From contig JBCBTJ010000001.1 in assembly GCA_039818665.1 (NCBI GenBank), positions 69,566 through 133,565 on the forward strand: DNA of 64,000 bases, written 5' to 3'. Origin of the DNA: JBCBTJ01 sp039818665 (GTDB lineage Bacteria; Pseudomonadota; Alphaproteobacteria; Caulobacterales; Hyphomonadaceae). The notes under the pieces were generated by a model. It was not told where the DNA came from. It did not search any database and was given only the letters and a program-made list of their open reading frames with translations. This document shows positions 16,779 to 24,589 of the stretch, piece after piece (position 1 is the first letter of the stretch; each line of letters opens with the position of its first letter). Both the position numbers and the translations under genes were made by a program.

Positions 16779-17441
16779 ATGAAATCCGCCGTCATCGTTT
16801 TTCCGGGCTCCAACTGCGACCGCGACGCGGAAGTCGCGCTCACGCAGGCCTATGGGCGCGCGCCGGACATGGTCTGGCACAAGGAGACGGCGCTGCCGGA
16901 CGGGCTCGACCTCGTCGTCATTCCGGGCGGCTTTTCCTACGGCGATTATCTGCGCTGCGGGGCCATGGCGGCGAACTCGCCGATCATCCCTGCCCTGAAG
17001 GCCCATGCCGAGCGCGGCGGCTACGCGCTGGGCATCTGCAACGGCTTTCAGGTGCTCACAGAAACAGGCCTCTTGCCGGGCGCGCTTCTGCGCAACGCCT
17101 CGCTCAATTTTGTGTGTCGGCCGCAGGGCTTGAAGGTCGAGTCGCCGAATGGCGCGTTCACAAGCGCCTATGAGGGCGGCGCGGAGATCTCGATCCCCAT
17201 CGCTCATCATGACGGCAACTATGTCGCCGAGGAGACGACGCTCGACCAGCTCGAAGGCGACGGGCGCGTGGCCTTCCGCTATCTCGGCAACCCCAACGGC
17301 TCAGCCCGCGACATTGCCGGGATCGTCAGCGAGAACGGCCGCGTCCTCGGCATGATGCCCCACCCCGAACGCGCCATTGGCGGCCATGAAGGCGGCGCGG
17401 ACGGGCGCGGCGTGTTTGAGAGCTTGGCGGGGGCGGTGTAG
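16779..17441 (+). CDS. purQ: FGAM synthase glutaminase subunit PurQ
   Basis: Class I glutamine amidotransferase subunit that supplies ammonia to PurL. The start KSAVIVFPGSNCDRDAEVA is the family N-terminus. The oxyanion/nucleophile region is IPGGFSYGDYLRCGAMAA with GICNGFQVLTE holding the catalytic Cys (about residue 87), and the His-Glu pair is in MMPHPERAIGG (about 194-197). GGAGGGCGGC precedes the ATG closely. It lies 10 bases before the VOC gene, so the two may be co-transcribed with purL. Confidence 0.95.
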   Translation: MKSAVIVFPGSNCDRDAEVALTQAYGRAPDMVWHKETALPDGLDLVVIPGGFSYGDYLRCGAMAANSPIIPALKAHAERGGYALGICNGFQVLTETGLLPGALLRNASLNFVCRPQGLKVESPNGAFTSAYEGGAEISIPIAHHDGNYVAEETTLDQLEGDGRVAFRYLGNPNGSARDIAGIVSENGRVLGMMPHPERAIGGHEGGADGRGVFESLAGAV

Positions 17442-17450
17442 TTTCGGCCC

Positions 17451-17819
17451 ATGGCCGAGGTTCGCTACATCGTGTCCGACGTCGAGGCGTCGATCGGCTT
17501 CTACACCACTCATCTTGGCTTCGAGCTGATCCAGCAATTCGGGCCGGCCATGGCGATCCTGCAGCGAGGCGACCTCAAACTCTGGCTCGCGGGCCCGCCG
17601 GCGTCGGCCTCGAAACCGATGCCGGACGGCGAAAAACCGGCGCCCGGCGGCTGGGCGCGTTTCGTACTGACGGTGGACGACCTTGGCGCCCTCGTCGACC
17701 GGCTGAAAACCGCCGGCGTCGCGTTCCGCAATGAGATCCTGGAAGGTCCGGGCGGCAAGCAGATCCTCTGTTTGGACCCCTCCGGCAATCTCATCGAATT
17801 GTTCGAACCGGCCGGCTGA
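17451..17819 (+). CDS. VOC/glyoxalase-fold protein
   Basis: A 122-residue vicinal-oxygen-chelate protein with the two beta-alpha-beta-beta-beta modules: VRYIVSDVEASIGFYTTHLGFEL at the N-terminus and VLTVDDLGALVDRLKTAGVAFRNEI plus DPSGNLIELFEP at the C-terminus. The final Glu (IELFEP) is a usual metal ligand; the first-module His is not evident, so metal binding is uncertain. It lies between purQ and purL in the same direction. Substrate unknown; a detoxification or resistance-type role is family knowledge only. Confidence 0.75.
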   Translation: MAEVRYIVSDVEASIGFYTTHLGFELIQQFGPAMAILQRGDLKLWLAGPPASASKPMPDGEKPAPGGWARFVLTVDDLGALVDRLKTAGVAFRNEILEGPGGKQILCLDPSGNLIELFEPAG

Positions 17820-17866
17820 GCGCGCGAACGCTAGCGACTCAGCGCCATCGCCGCTAAACGGCGCGG

Positions 17867-20158
17867 ATGACCGATCGTGATCAGATCCTCGCCGGCCTCC
17901 TCGCCACCCAGGACGACGCCGCCGCCGCCGAGCACGGCATCAACGCCGAGGAGTATGACCGGCTGATCAAGCGGTTGAACCGGCACCCCAATCTGGTCGA
18001 GCTCGGCATCTACTCGGTCATGTGGTCGGAGCATTGCTCCTATAAGTCCTCCCGCCGGCATCTCTCGAAGTTTCCGACCAAGAACGACCGCGTCATCCAG
18101 GGCCCGGGCGAGAACGCCGGGGTGATCGATATCGGCGACGGCCAGGCCGCAATCTTCAAAATGGAGAGCCATAACCATCCGTCTTACATCGAGCCCTATC
18201 AGGGCGCGGCGACTGGGGTCGGCGGCATTCTACGCGACGTCTTCACCATGGGCGCGCGGCCGGTCGCGCTGGTGAACGCGCTTCGCTTCGGGGACCCGGA
18301 ACACCCGAAGACACGCAGCCTGGTGGCCGGCGTGGTGGCGGGGATCGGCGGCTATGGAAATTGCGTCGGCGTGCCCACCGTGGCGGGCGAGACGCAGTTC
18401 GACAAAGGCTATAATGGCAACATCCTGGTCAACGCCATGGCGGTCGGCCTCGCCGATCAGGACAAGATATTCTACGCCCGCGGCGCAACGCCGGGAAACC
18501 CGATCTTCTATGTCGGCTCTAAGACCGGCCGGGACGGCATTCACGGCGCGACCATGGCGTCGGCCGAGTTTTCCGAAGGCGACGAGGAAAAGCGCCCGAC
18601 CGTGCAGGTCGGCGACCCGTTCACGGAGAAACTGCTCATCGAGGCGTGCCTCGAACTGATGGCCACCGACGCGATCCAGGCGATCCAGGATATGGGCGCG
18701 GCGGGGCTCACCTCCTCCTCCGTCGAGATGGCCGACAAGGGCGGGGTCGGCGTGCATATGGATCTCGACAAAGTGCCCCAGCGCGAGACGGGGATGAGCG
18801 CCTACGAGATCATGCTGAGCGAGAGCCAGGAGCGGATGCTCATGGTGCTGAAGCCCGGCAAGGTGGCGGTCGCCAAGGCGATCTTTGAAAAATACGACCT
18901 CGACGCCGAAGTGATCGGCGAGACGACGGACACCGGCCGGCTCGTGCTGACCCAGTTCGGCGAGACGGTCTGCGACATTCCCGTCGCGCCGCTCGCCGAA
19001 GACGCGCCGAACTATGACCGGCCTTGGGTCGAACCGAAGCCGCGCACGCCGCTCGACCCCGCCGCGATCCCCGAGCCGGAGGATTATGGCGAGGCCCTCC
19101 TGAAGCTCATGAGCTCGCCCGACATGGCGTCGAAGCGCTGGATTTGGGAGCAGTACGACCGCCATGTCATGGGCGACACGGTCGACAGCTCTCAGAGCAT
19201 GGGCGACGCGGCGATCGTGCGCATCCACGGCACGAACAAAGCCCTCGCCATCTGTTCCGACTGCAATCCGCATTATGTGGCCGCCGATCCCTATGAAGGC
19301 GGCAAGGCCGTGGTGGCGGAAGCCTACCGCAACCTCTCAGCTGTCGGCGCGAAGCCGATCGCGATTACCGACAACCTCAACTTCGGCAATCCCGAACGCC
19401 CCGAGATCATGGGCCAGATCGTCAAGGCGATCGAGGGCATGGCCGAAGCCTGCGCCAAGCTCGATTTCCCTGTCGTGTCAGGCAATGTCAGCCTCTACAA
19501 CGAGACCGACGGCGTCGCGATCCCGCCGACGCCCGTGGTCGGCGCGGTGGGGCTGATCGAGGATGTGTCGAAGATCGCGACGCTGAAGGGCGCCCAGCCG
19601 GGGGACGTCCTGATCCTCATCGGCGAGACCAAGGGGCATATGGGCGCCTCGCTCTATGCCCGCGAATGGCTCGGCCTGAAGGGCGACGCGCTTGGCCCAC
19701 CGCCGCCGGTGGATCTGGAGGCGGAGAAGCGGAACGCCGACTTTGTGCGGAAGCTGATCGCCGAAGGCCTGGTCAACGCCGTGCATGATGTGAGCGATGG
19801 AGGGATTGCCTGTGCTGCAGCGGAGATGGCGCTGGCGAGTGGGGTTGGGGTTTCCCTTTCCGTCGATGTTCACGAACCATATCTTTCGGTGGCGCGTGCT
19901 GATCTCTTTGCCGAAGGCTCAGCACGATACTTGTTGGCTGTTCCGCGGACCTGCTCGCAAAGGGTTGAACAATCAGCGGATCAAAACGGCGTTCGAAATC
20001 AGTTCATAGGAACTTTTCAGAGGGTGGACAGCGAACAAAGCGTTATGCTGGTTCGAGAAATCGGACGGCCAGAGTCTATTGAATCCGACCTCCCCCTCGC
20101 CCGCCTCCGCGAGGCGCATGAGGGCTGGCTGCCGGGATACATGTCCGGCGTTCGCTAG
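17867..20158 (+). CDS. purL: FGAM synthase large subunit PurL, with atypical C-terminal segment
   Basis: Catalytic subunit of the PurSQL complex, 763 residues. It shows MWSEHCSYKSSRRHL with the catalytic His-type region, the ENAGVIDIGDG and ESHNHPSYIEPYQGAATGVGGI ATP/metal motifs, and the second-half repeats (SQSMGDAAIV, DNLNFGNPERPEIMGQ, HDVSDGGIACAAAEMAL). The ending LREAHEGWLPGYMSG is the family C-terminus, so the gene is complete. From about 19800 to 20090 base composition and codons change sharply: I count 93 G+C in 180 bases at 19861-20040 against 45 in 60 at 19681-19740, with rare ATA and AGG codons. The reading frame is intact, suggesting a recombined patch. Confidence 0.95.
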   Translation: MTDRDQILAGLLATQDDAAAAEHGINAEEYDRLIKRLNRHPNLVELGIYSVMWSEHCSYKSSRRHLSKFPTKNDRVIQGPGENAGVIDIGDGQAAIFKMESHNHPSYIEPYQGAATGVGGILRDVFTMGARPVALVNALRFGDPEHPKTRSLVAGVVAGIGGYGNCVGVPTVAGETQFDKGYNGNILVNAMAVGLADQDKIFYARGATPGNPIFYVGSKTGRDGIHGATMASAEFSEGDEEKRPTVQVGDPFTEKLLIEACLELMATDAIQAIQDMGAAGLTSSSVEMADKGGVGVHMDLDKVPQRETGMSAYEIMLSESQERMLMVLKPGKVAVAKAIFEKYDLDAEVIGETTDTGRLVLTQFGETVCDIPVAPLAEDAPNYDRPWVEPKPRTPLDPAAIPEPEDYGEALLKLMSSPDMASKRWIWEQYDRHVMGDTVDSSQSMGDAAIVRIHGTNKALAICSDCNPHYVAADPYEGGKAVVAEAYRNLSAVGAKPIAITDNLNFGNPERPEIMGQIVKAIEGMAEACAKLDFPVVSGNVSLYNETDGVAIPPTPVVGAVGLIEDVSKIATLKGAQPGDVLILIGETKGHMGASLYAREWLGLKGDALGPPPPVDLEAEKRNADFVRKLIAEGLVNAVHDVSDGGIACAAAEMALASGVGVSLSVDVHEPYLSVARADLFAEGSARYLLAVPRTCSQRVEQSADQNGVRNQFIGTFQRVDSEQSVMLVREIGRPESIESDLPLARLREAHEGWLPGYMSGVR

Positions 20159-20217
20159 GCTGAATTTGCGGTCCCTAGGTAAGAACGGTTACCCTGCGAC
20201 ACAGCGGGAGGTCGGCC

Positions 20218-20616
20218 ATGGGCGCTAAGAAACTCGACACGCATTTCGTCCATCTCGGCCGGGGCGCGACGGCGGAAGCTCAGCCTGCGTTCACCGGCGT
20301 GGATTGGTATGACGGCTATGGGGAGCGCGCCGGCGGCGATGGCGCGGAGGGCCGGCTTGTCGCGCTCCACACATTCACCGAGCCTTGGGACTCTTGGGAA
20401 GCGCACCCTGAAGGCGAGGAAGTGGTTGTCTGCACCGCGGGCGAAATCACGCTCATCCAAGAGCTGGACGGCGCCGAGCAGCGCATCCGCCTGAAGGCCG
20501 GCGAATACGCGATCAATCCGCGCGGCGTGTGGCACACGGCCGATGTCGAGGGCGAAGCGACGGTCCTGTTCATCACCGCCGGCATGGGCACCGACCACCG
20601 GCCGCGCCATGCCTGA
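20218..20616 (+). CDS. Cupin-domain protein
   Basis: A 132-residue single-domain cupin. The core has LHTFTEPWDSWEAHPEGEEVVVCTAG (motif 1 region with His and Glu ligands) and AGEYAINPRGVWHTADV (motif 2 with the distal His), so a metal site is plausible. No signal peptide. It overlaps the next gene by eight bases, so the two are coupled. Cupins of this kind are often small-molecule isomerases or sensors; the substrate is unknown. Confidence 0.75.
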   Translation: MGAKKLDTHFVHLGRGATAEAQPAFTGVDWYDGYGERAGGDGAEGRLVALHTFTEPWDSWEAHPEGEEVVVCTAGEITLIQELDGAEQRIRLKAGEYAINPRGVWHTADVEGEATVLFITAGMGTDHRPRHA

Positions 20617-20944
20617 TTTCGACGCCACCAAAGCCGTCTATGACCGCGCCTGCGCGGCGGCGGGGTTGGAGCGGAAGGGCAAGAACCTCGTCTACACCTC
20701 CGCCAACGGCCATATGTACAGCCAGATGAACAAGTCCGGCGAGCTGGGCGTGCGCTTGCCGAAGGACCGCCAGAAAGAGATGGCGGCCGAGCATGGCGCC
20801 GGGCCGTTCAAATCCTATGGCGCGACCATGCGGGACTATATCTGCTTCACCGACACGATGCTCGAGGACGAAGCCCTCATCGCGGCGCTCTTAAAAGAGG
20901 GGCTGGCTTTCGTGGAAAACCTGCCGCCCGGGAAAAAGAAGTAA
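20609..20944 (+). CDS. TfoX-like small protein of unknown function
   Basis: A 111-residue soluble protein. The start ATG 20609 lies inside the end of the cupin gene. The pattern LVYTSANGHMYSQMNKSGELGVRLPKD, then KSYGATMRDYICFTDTML, resembles the TfoX N-terminal or MmcQ/YjbR-like alpha/beta fold, in which a small sheet is followed by helices. It ends in a lysine-rich tail (PPGKKK). Translational coupling to the cupin suggests a shared pathway. Fold assignment is tentative; no catalytic residues stand out. Confidence 0.55.
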   Translation: MPDFDATKAVYDRACAAAGLERKGKNLVYTSANGHMYSQMNKSGELGVRLPKDRQKEMAAEHGAGPFKSYGATMRDYICFTDTMLEDEALIAALLKEGLAFVENLPPGKKK

Positions 20945-21104
20945 TCACGCCAGATTTCCGCCATCCCGCTCACATGCTCACGGGCGTTCGCGCCGCCAGT
21001 AAATAAGCGCTCACGGTAGCGCGTTCGGGCCTCCCGCCACCGTGATTGGCGCCGCGGCGATCGCCCGCCAAACTCTCCGTCATGTCGCCGAGAAAGGGCA
21101 GACC

Positions 21105-21194
21105 ATGACACAACACTTCAAAACCGCCGTTCGTGCCGGAATGCCATCGGAGCCCTGCGCTTCGTCAGCGCTTTTTGGTCATTGGCCGCATTAA
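21105..21194 (+). CDS. Possible 29-residue ORF or gene remnant
   Basis: ATG 21105 follows AGAAAGGGCAGACC, an acceptable ribosome-binding site. The peptide begins MTQHFKTAVRAGMPSEPC and ends at a TAA just inside the first inverted repeat. The opening resembles the basic n-region of an exported protein, but no hydrophobic core follows. It may be the broken head of an older exported protein or a leader peptide. Low confidence that it is translated. Confidence 0.25.
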   Translation: MTQHFKTAVRAGMPSEPCASSALFGHWPH

Positions 21195-21240
21195 TATTCG
21201 ATAAGGATACATCGAATATCAATAATGCTACATTTGTAGC
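21194..21240. promoter_or_regulatory. Two adjacent inverted repeats upstream of UrcA-type gene
   Basis: First: ATATTCGAT (21194-21202), eight-base spacer, ATCGAATAT (21211-21219), perfect nine-base arms. Second: GCTAC (21227-21231), four bases, GTAGC (21236-21240). They lie 43-89 bases before the UrcA-type ATG in an AT-rich island, the position of a promoter/operator. The regulator is unknown. Confidence 0.5.
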
Positions 21241-21282
21241 ACGCGCCAATGAGCGCGCCCCTCGTAGAAAAGGAGAGCCCCA

Positions 21283-21672
21283 ATGACTCGCACCGCCGCT
21301 TTCGCCACCCTCGCCATGGCCCTCGCCGCGCCCGCCGCCGCCATGGAGACGCGCACCAATAACGGCCAACTCATTCTGGGCGGCGCGCCGCGCGTCGAAG
21401 TGGTCGATATATCCGGCTTCGACCTGTCGACCCGACGCGGGGTCGCCGGCGTCCACAAGCGCATCGTCTCGACCGCCTACCAGCTCTGCGACGGCGCGCT
21501 GCACGGGGTCTCGTCAGACCAGTTCGTCTACCGCCTGTGCATTGCGGTTTCGGTCGACCAAGCGGTGCGCTCCACCGGCCACCACAACTTAGTCACCTTC
21601 CATTATGCGCTGGAGCCGCGCGACCGCTCGCGCCTGAACAAGCGCATCCCGCGCGGCTGGCGGCCGAGCTAG
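21283..21672 (+). CDS. UrcA-family periplasmic protein
   Basis: A 129-residue exported protein with a signal peptide (MTRTAAFATLAMALAAPAAA). The mature part shows the UrcA pattern: VEVVDISGFDLSTRRGVAGVHKRIVSTAYQLC followed by a second Cys (YRLCIAVSVDQAV), which could form a disulfide. UrcA proteins are common in Caulobacterales and sphingomonads and have no established function. AAAAGGAGAG lies just upstream of the ATG. It ends ten bases before the convergent DUF1993 gene. Confidence 0.65.
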   Translation: MTRTAAFATLAMALAAPAAAMETRTNNGQLILGGAPRVEVVDISGFDLSTRRGVAGVHKRIVSTAYQLCDGALHGVSSDQFVYRLCIAVSVDQAVRSTGHHNLVTFHYALEPRDRSRLNKRIPRGWRPS

Positions 21673-21682
21673 GCGCCAGGCG

Positions 21683-22198
21683 CTAGCCGCCGCCCGGCAG
21701 CAAAAAGTCCCGCTTGCCCAAGGGGACGCCTTGCTGGCGCAGCAGGCCGTAGGCCATGGCCGCGTGGAAGTGCAGATTGGGCAGGACGAAATTGGTGAGA
21801 TAGAACTTGCCCTCCCCCGGCATGGTCGAGTCCGGGCCCGTCGGGATCGGCACTTCGCGCGTCTCGCCGGCGTCGAGCGCGGCGTCGTCTAAGCCCTGGA
21901 CGTAGGCGTTCGCCGCATCGCAGCGGGCCGATAGCTCAGCGAACGTGGTTTCAGTGTCCGGAAAACTCGGCGGCTCCACGCCCGCCAGCCGCGAACCGCC
22001 GCGCACGCAGATATCGCACGCGACCTGGACCTGCTGGCTCATTTTGAACATGTCCGGCGAGAGCCGCGCGGCGAGATAGACCTCGTCCTCGACGCCAGCC
22101 TCGCGCGCATGCGCCTCAGCCTTTTTCAGAAAACTCGCCATCGCGCCCAGCGTCTGGCCCGCTTGCGCCTTTAGAATGTGGGAAAACAACCCGCTCAT
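21683..22198 (-). CDS. DUF1993 family protein
   Basis: A 171-residue soluble helical protein of the DUF1993 family, which has a DinB-like four-helix appearance. Landmarks: RLSPDMFKMSQQVQVACD near residues 45-62, and the C-terminal FVLPNLHFHAAMAYGLLRQQGVPLGKRDFL, with a His pair that could bind metal. ATG 22198 (MSGLFSHILKAQ) is chosen over ATG 22228 because the family starts there. Function is unknown. Confidence 0.8.
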   Translation of the reverse strand: MSGLFSHILKAQAGQTLGAMASFLKKAEAHAREAGVEDEVYLAARLSPDMFKMSQQVQVACDICVRGGSRLAGVEPPSFPDTETTFAELSARCDAANAYVQGLDDAALDAGETREVPIPTGPDSTMPGEGKFYLTNFVLPNLHFHAAMAYGLLRQQGVPLGKRDFLLPGGG

Positions 22199-22311
22199 CG
22201 CCCGCCTCCTGTAAATGACTTCGCGCAACTGGGACGACCGGCCTCATCCGTCAAGCGCGTCTCGCCAAATCACCCGGCGCGCTCTATCTGAAGGCTCAAA
22301 GGAGACCCGCT

Positions 22312-22545
22312 ATGGCCATGGACCGCGCCACGCTCGAAGGCTTTCTGACGGACGCCTTTCCGGACGCCGAGATCACGCTCACTGACCTCGCCGGCGACAA
22401 CGACCATTGGCAGGCCGAGATCGTCTCGGCCGAGTTCGCCGGCAAAACGCGCGTCGCCCAGCATCAGATGGTCTACGCCGCGCTGAAGGGCAAAATGGGC
22501 GGCGAGCTGCACGCCCTCGCGCTCAAGACGCGCGCGCCGGACTAG
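22312..22545 (+). CDS. BolA/IbaG-family protein
   Basis: A 77-residue BolA-family protein: a KH-like alpha/beta fold with GDNDHWQAEIVSAEFAGKTRVAQHQMVYAAL, where the conserved His residues (HW and HQ) can ligand a [2Fe-2S] cluster with a monothiol glutaredoxin. The motif R-x-x-x-H-Q-x-V-Y is diagnostic. GGAGA lies six bases before the ATG. In alphaproteobacteria such genes usually sit near purL and grxD; here purL is 2 kb upstream and no glutaredoxin is adjacent. Confidence 0.85.
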   Translation: MAMDRATLEGFLTDAFPDAEITLTDLAGDNDHWQAEIVSAEFAGKTRVAQHQMVYAALKGKMGGELHALALKTRAPD

Positions 22546-22548
22546 GCT

Positions 22549-23406
22549 TTGCGCGTCCTCCTCGTCGGGGCGACGGGCGCGCTGGGCCTGCGCATCGCCC
22601 GGCGCCTCCGCGCCGCCGGCCATGACGTGCGCGCCACGTGGCGCGCCGAAGCGCCTGAGGCGTTGGCGGAGCTAAGCGCGCTCGGCTGCGAGACCGCCCA
22701 GCTCGATCTTGAAGACGTCGGCGCCGCTGCGCCGCTGGCCGAGGGCTGCGAGGCGGCTGTTTTCACGCCCATCCTCACCGTCTCCGGCCCGGCGGCCCGC
22801 GCCCTGCCGACCAGCGCGCGCCTTGTTCTGTTCTCCAGCAACAATGTGACGGTGGACCCGGACGCCCCGGTCTACGCGGCCCTGCGCGCCGAAGAGGCCG
22901 CCCTCGCCGCGTCCGGCCACGACCACATTCTGCTGCGTCCGACCATGATCTACGGCCATGTCGGCGACGGGAACCTCGCCCGCCTGATCCGCCTCGCCCA
23001 GCGATCGCCGGTCCTGCCGATCGCCGGCTCAGGCCGTGCGTTGCAGCAGCCGATCCATATCGACGATCTCGCCAACCTCGCCGCCAAGCTCGCTGGCGAG
23101 GCGTTCGCCGGCGGCGCGACCTATAGCCCGGCCGGGCCCGATACGCTCACGCTGGGCGAGCTCTATCGCGCGGTTCGGGGCGCTGCAGGGGCGCGCGCCC
23201 TCATCCTGCGCGCACCGCCCCAATTGCTCGCTGCGGCGTCCTCGCTGATCGGCTGGGTTCCCGGCCTCAAAGCGCCGTTGAGCGCCGCCCAATTGGCGCG
23301 CATCGAGCGCGATAAGACGCCGCCGCCGGGATCCGCGCCGCCCGGCTGGTCTGCAAAGGTAAGCTTGGAACAAGGGCTTCGGGACTTGGCGAAAACGCTC
23401 GGCTAG
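22549..23406 (+). CDS. NAD(P)-binding epimerase-like (NmrA/extended SDR) protein
   Basis: A 285-residue Rossmann protein. LLVGATGALGLRIARRL begins at residue 4, so the start must be the TTG at 22549, three bases after the BolA stop. An Arg after the second strand (RATWRAE) suggests NADP. The later segments ILLRPTMIYGHVGDGN and QQPIHIDDLANLAAKLAGE are typical of extended SDRs related to NDUFA9 and sugar epimerases. The usual YxxxK is not apparent, as in the atypical NmrA class. The function is unknown. The tight spacing to bolA implies one transcript. Confidence 0.7.
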   Translation: MRVLLVGATGALGLRIARRLRAAGHDVRATWRAEAPEALAELSALGCETAQLDLEDVGAAAPLAEGCEAAVFTPILTVSGPAARALPTSARLVLFSSNNVTVDPDAPVYAALRAEEAALAASGHDHILLRPTMIYGHVGDGNLARLIRLAQRSPVLPIAGSGRALQQPIHIDDLANLAAKLAGEAFAGGATYSPAGPDTLTLGELYRAVRGAAGARALILRAPPQLLAAASSLIGWVPGLKAPLSAAQLARIERDKTPPPGSAPPGWSAKVSLEQGLRDLAKTLG

Positions 23407-23549
23407 CGGCCTCGCACCCAAGATGGGCGGAAGATGAACAGCCCGCTCAGACCATGTTGCGCGCCCATATGGGAGTGTGCCGGCGTGATAACTCCTATCA
23501 TGCCCTTCCGCCCGCGTGGCGAAGGATCAAAACAGCACGGAGCCCTCTC

Positions 23550-24005
23550 ATGAAGAAAAGCACGATTTCGACTCTCGCGATCGTCGGCGCCCTTGGCTTG
23601 GGCCTTGGCGGCTTGGCCGTCGCCGATCACAATCGCGGCGAGCGCCACGCCGAGCGCCTGGCCATGCTCGACACCAACGAAAACGGCCAAATCGAACGCG
23701 CCGAAGTTGAGGCCAAACGCGCCGCCGAATTCGCGACCGCAGACACGAATGGCGATGGCGGCGTCTCCTTCGAAGAGATGGAAGCCTATCGCGAGGCCAA
23801 ACGCGCCGAACGACGGGCCAAACGCTTCGCGCGGCAAGACGCCGACGGCGACGGCGTGCTCGGCGTGGACGAGTTTCAATCGCGCCGCCTCGCCCGCTTC
23901 GATCGGATGGACGCCGACGGCGACGGCGTGATCAGCGATGAAGAGCGCGCCGCGGCCCGGGAAGCCCGTGGCGGACGCCACGGGCATGGCCGCCGCGACG
24001 GCTGA
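23550..24005 (+). CDS. Secreted four-EF-hand calcium-binding protein
   Basis: A 151-residue exported protein with signal peptide (TISTLAIVGALGLGLGGLAVA). Four EF-hand loops are visible in order: DTNENGQIERAE, DTNGDGGVSFEE, DADGDGVLGVDE and DADGDGVISDEE, each with the 1-3-5-12 Ca ligands. Linkers are rich in Arg/Ala/Glu. It ends in a Gly/Arg/His tail. GGAG lies seven bases before ATG 23550. A hairpin follows at 24012. Likely a periplasmic calcium buffer or sensor; target unknown. Confidence 0.85.
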   Translation: MKKSTISTLAIVGALGLGLGGLAVADHNRGERHAERLAMLDTNENGQIERAEVEAKRAAEFATADTNGDGGVSFEEMEAYREAKRAERRAKRFARQDADGDGVLGVDEFQSRRLARFDRMDADGDGVISDEERAAAREARGGRHGHGRRDG

Positions 24006-24011
24006 GGCTGC

Positions 24012-24042
24012 GCGGGACCGGTCCGATCGCGGCCGGTCCCGC
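24012..24042 (+). terminator. Hairpin after EF-hand gene
   Basis: Arms GCGGGACCGG (24012-24021) and CCGGTCCCGC (24033-24042) pair perfectly around an 11-base loop, six bases after the EF-hand stop. There is no T-run, so it is a probable rather than classical intrinsic terminator. Confidence 0.45.
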
Positions 24043-24137
24043 ATCGCGGTCCGACATTCTGTGAAAGCTTCCGCGCCGCGCCTTTCCGCGGCCACGATCC
24101 TTTGCGACGGTTCCAACCGAAGCTGAGGAGCCCCAAG

Positions 24138-24509
24138 ATGATCCGACCCCATGCGCCCCTTGTCGCCGCCGCCTTGCTCGCGGCTTGCGGCCAGGGCCAG
24201 AGCGCGCCCGTAGAGGAAGCGCCGGCCCCGTCGGACAGCGCTGACCTGATCGCCGACGGCCGCGAGATCGTCGAGGCCCAATGCGTGCTCTGCCACGCCA
24301 CCGGGGTCGAGGGCGAGAGCCCGCGTACGGACGCGCCGCCGCTGCGGACCGTCCTCGCCCGCTTCGACGCCGAAGCGCTGGCCGATGATTTCCGCGAAGG
24401 CATCCATGTCGGCCACGAAGACATGCCCGATTTCGAGTTCGGCCCCCGCGGCGTGGAAGCCGTGCTCGCTTACCTCGTCTCCATCCAGGAGCGCCCTGCA
24501 GAACAATAG
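24138..24509 (+). CDS. Monohaem c-type cytochrome lipoprotein
   Basis: A 123-residue exported lipoprotein: a signal with lipobox LAAC, a short Pro/Ala/Glu linker, then a cytochrome c domain with CVLCH as haem-attachment site (about residues 51-55) and a downstream Met in EDMPDFEFG as likely sixth ligand. GAGGAG lies about eight bases before ATG 24138, so an upstream in-frame ATG at 24102 is rejected. It lies between the EF-hand protein and TerC in the same direction. Its electron partner is not identifiable. Confidence 0.8.
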   Translation: MIRPHAPLVAAALLAACGQGQSAPVEEAPAPSDSADLIADGREIVEAQCVLCHATGVEGESPRTDAPPLRTVLARFDAEALADDFREGIHVGHEDMPDFEFGPRGVEAVLAYLVSIQERPAEQ

Positions 24510-24589
24510 GCGCTCCGCCCCGGCCCTTGCCCCTCGCCCCCGCACCGCCCTATCGAACCTGCGGACGGGAGACATGAGAGGGACGGATC

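Larger units (their letters stand above)
20945..21282. other. 338-base intergenic region with AT-rich promoter zone
   Basis: No full gene is supported. It holds a possible 29-codon ORF at 21105-21194 and an unusually AT-rich stretch (about 21180-21240) with two inverted repeats just before the UrcA-type gene. The earlier part, 20945-21100, is ordinary high-GC sequence in which I see nothing. Confidence 0.5.
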
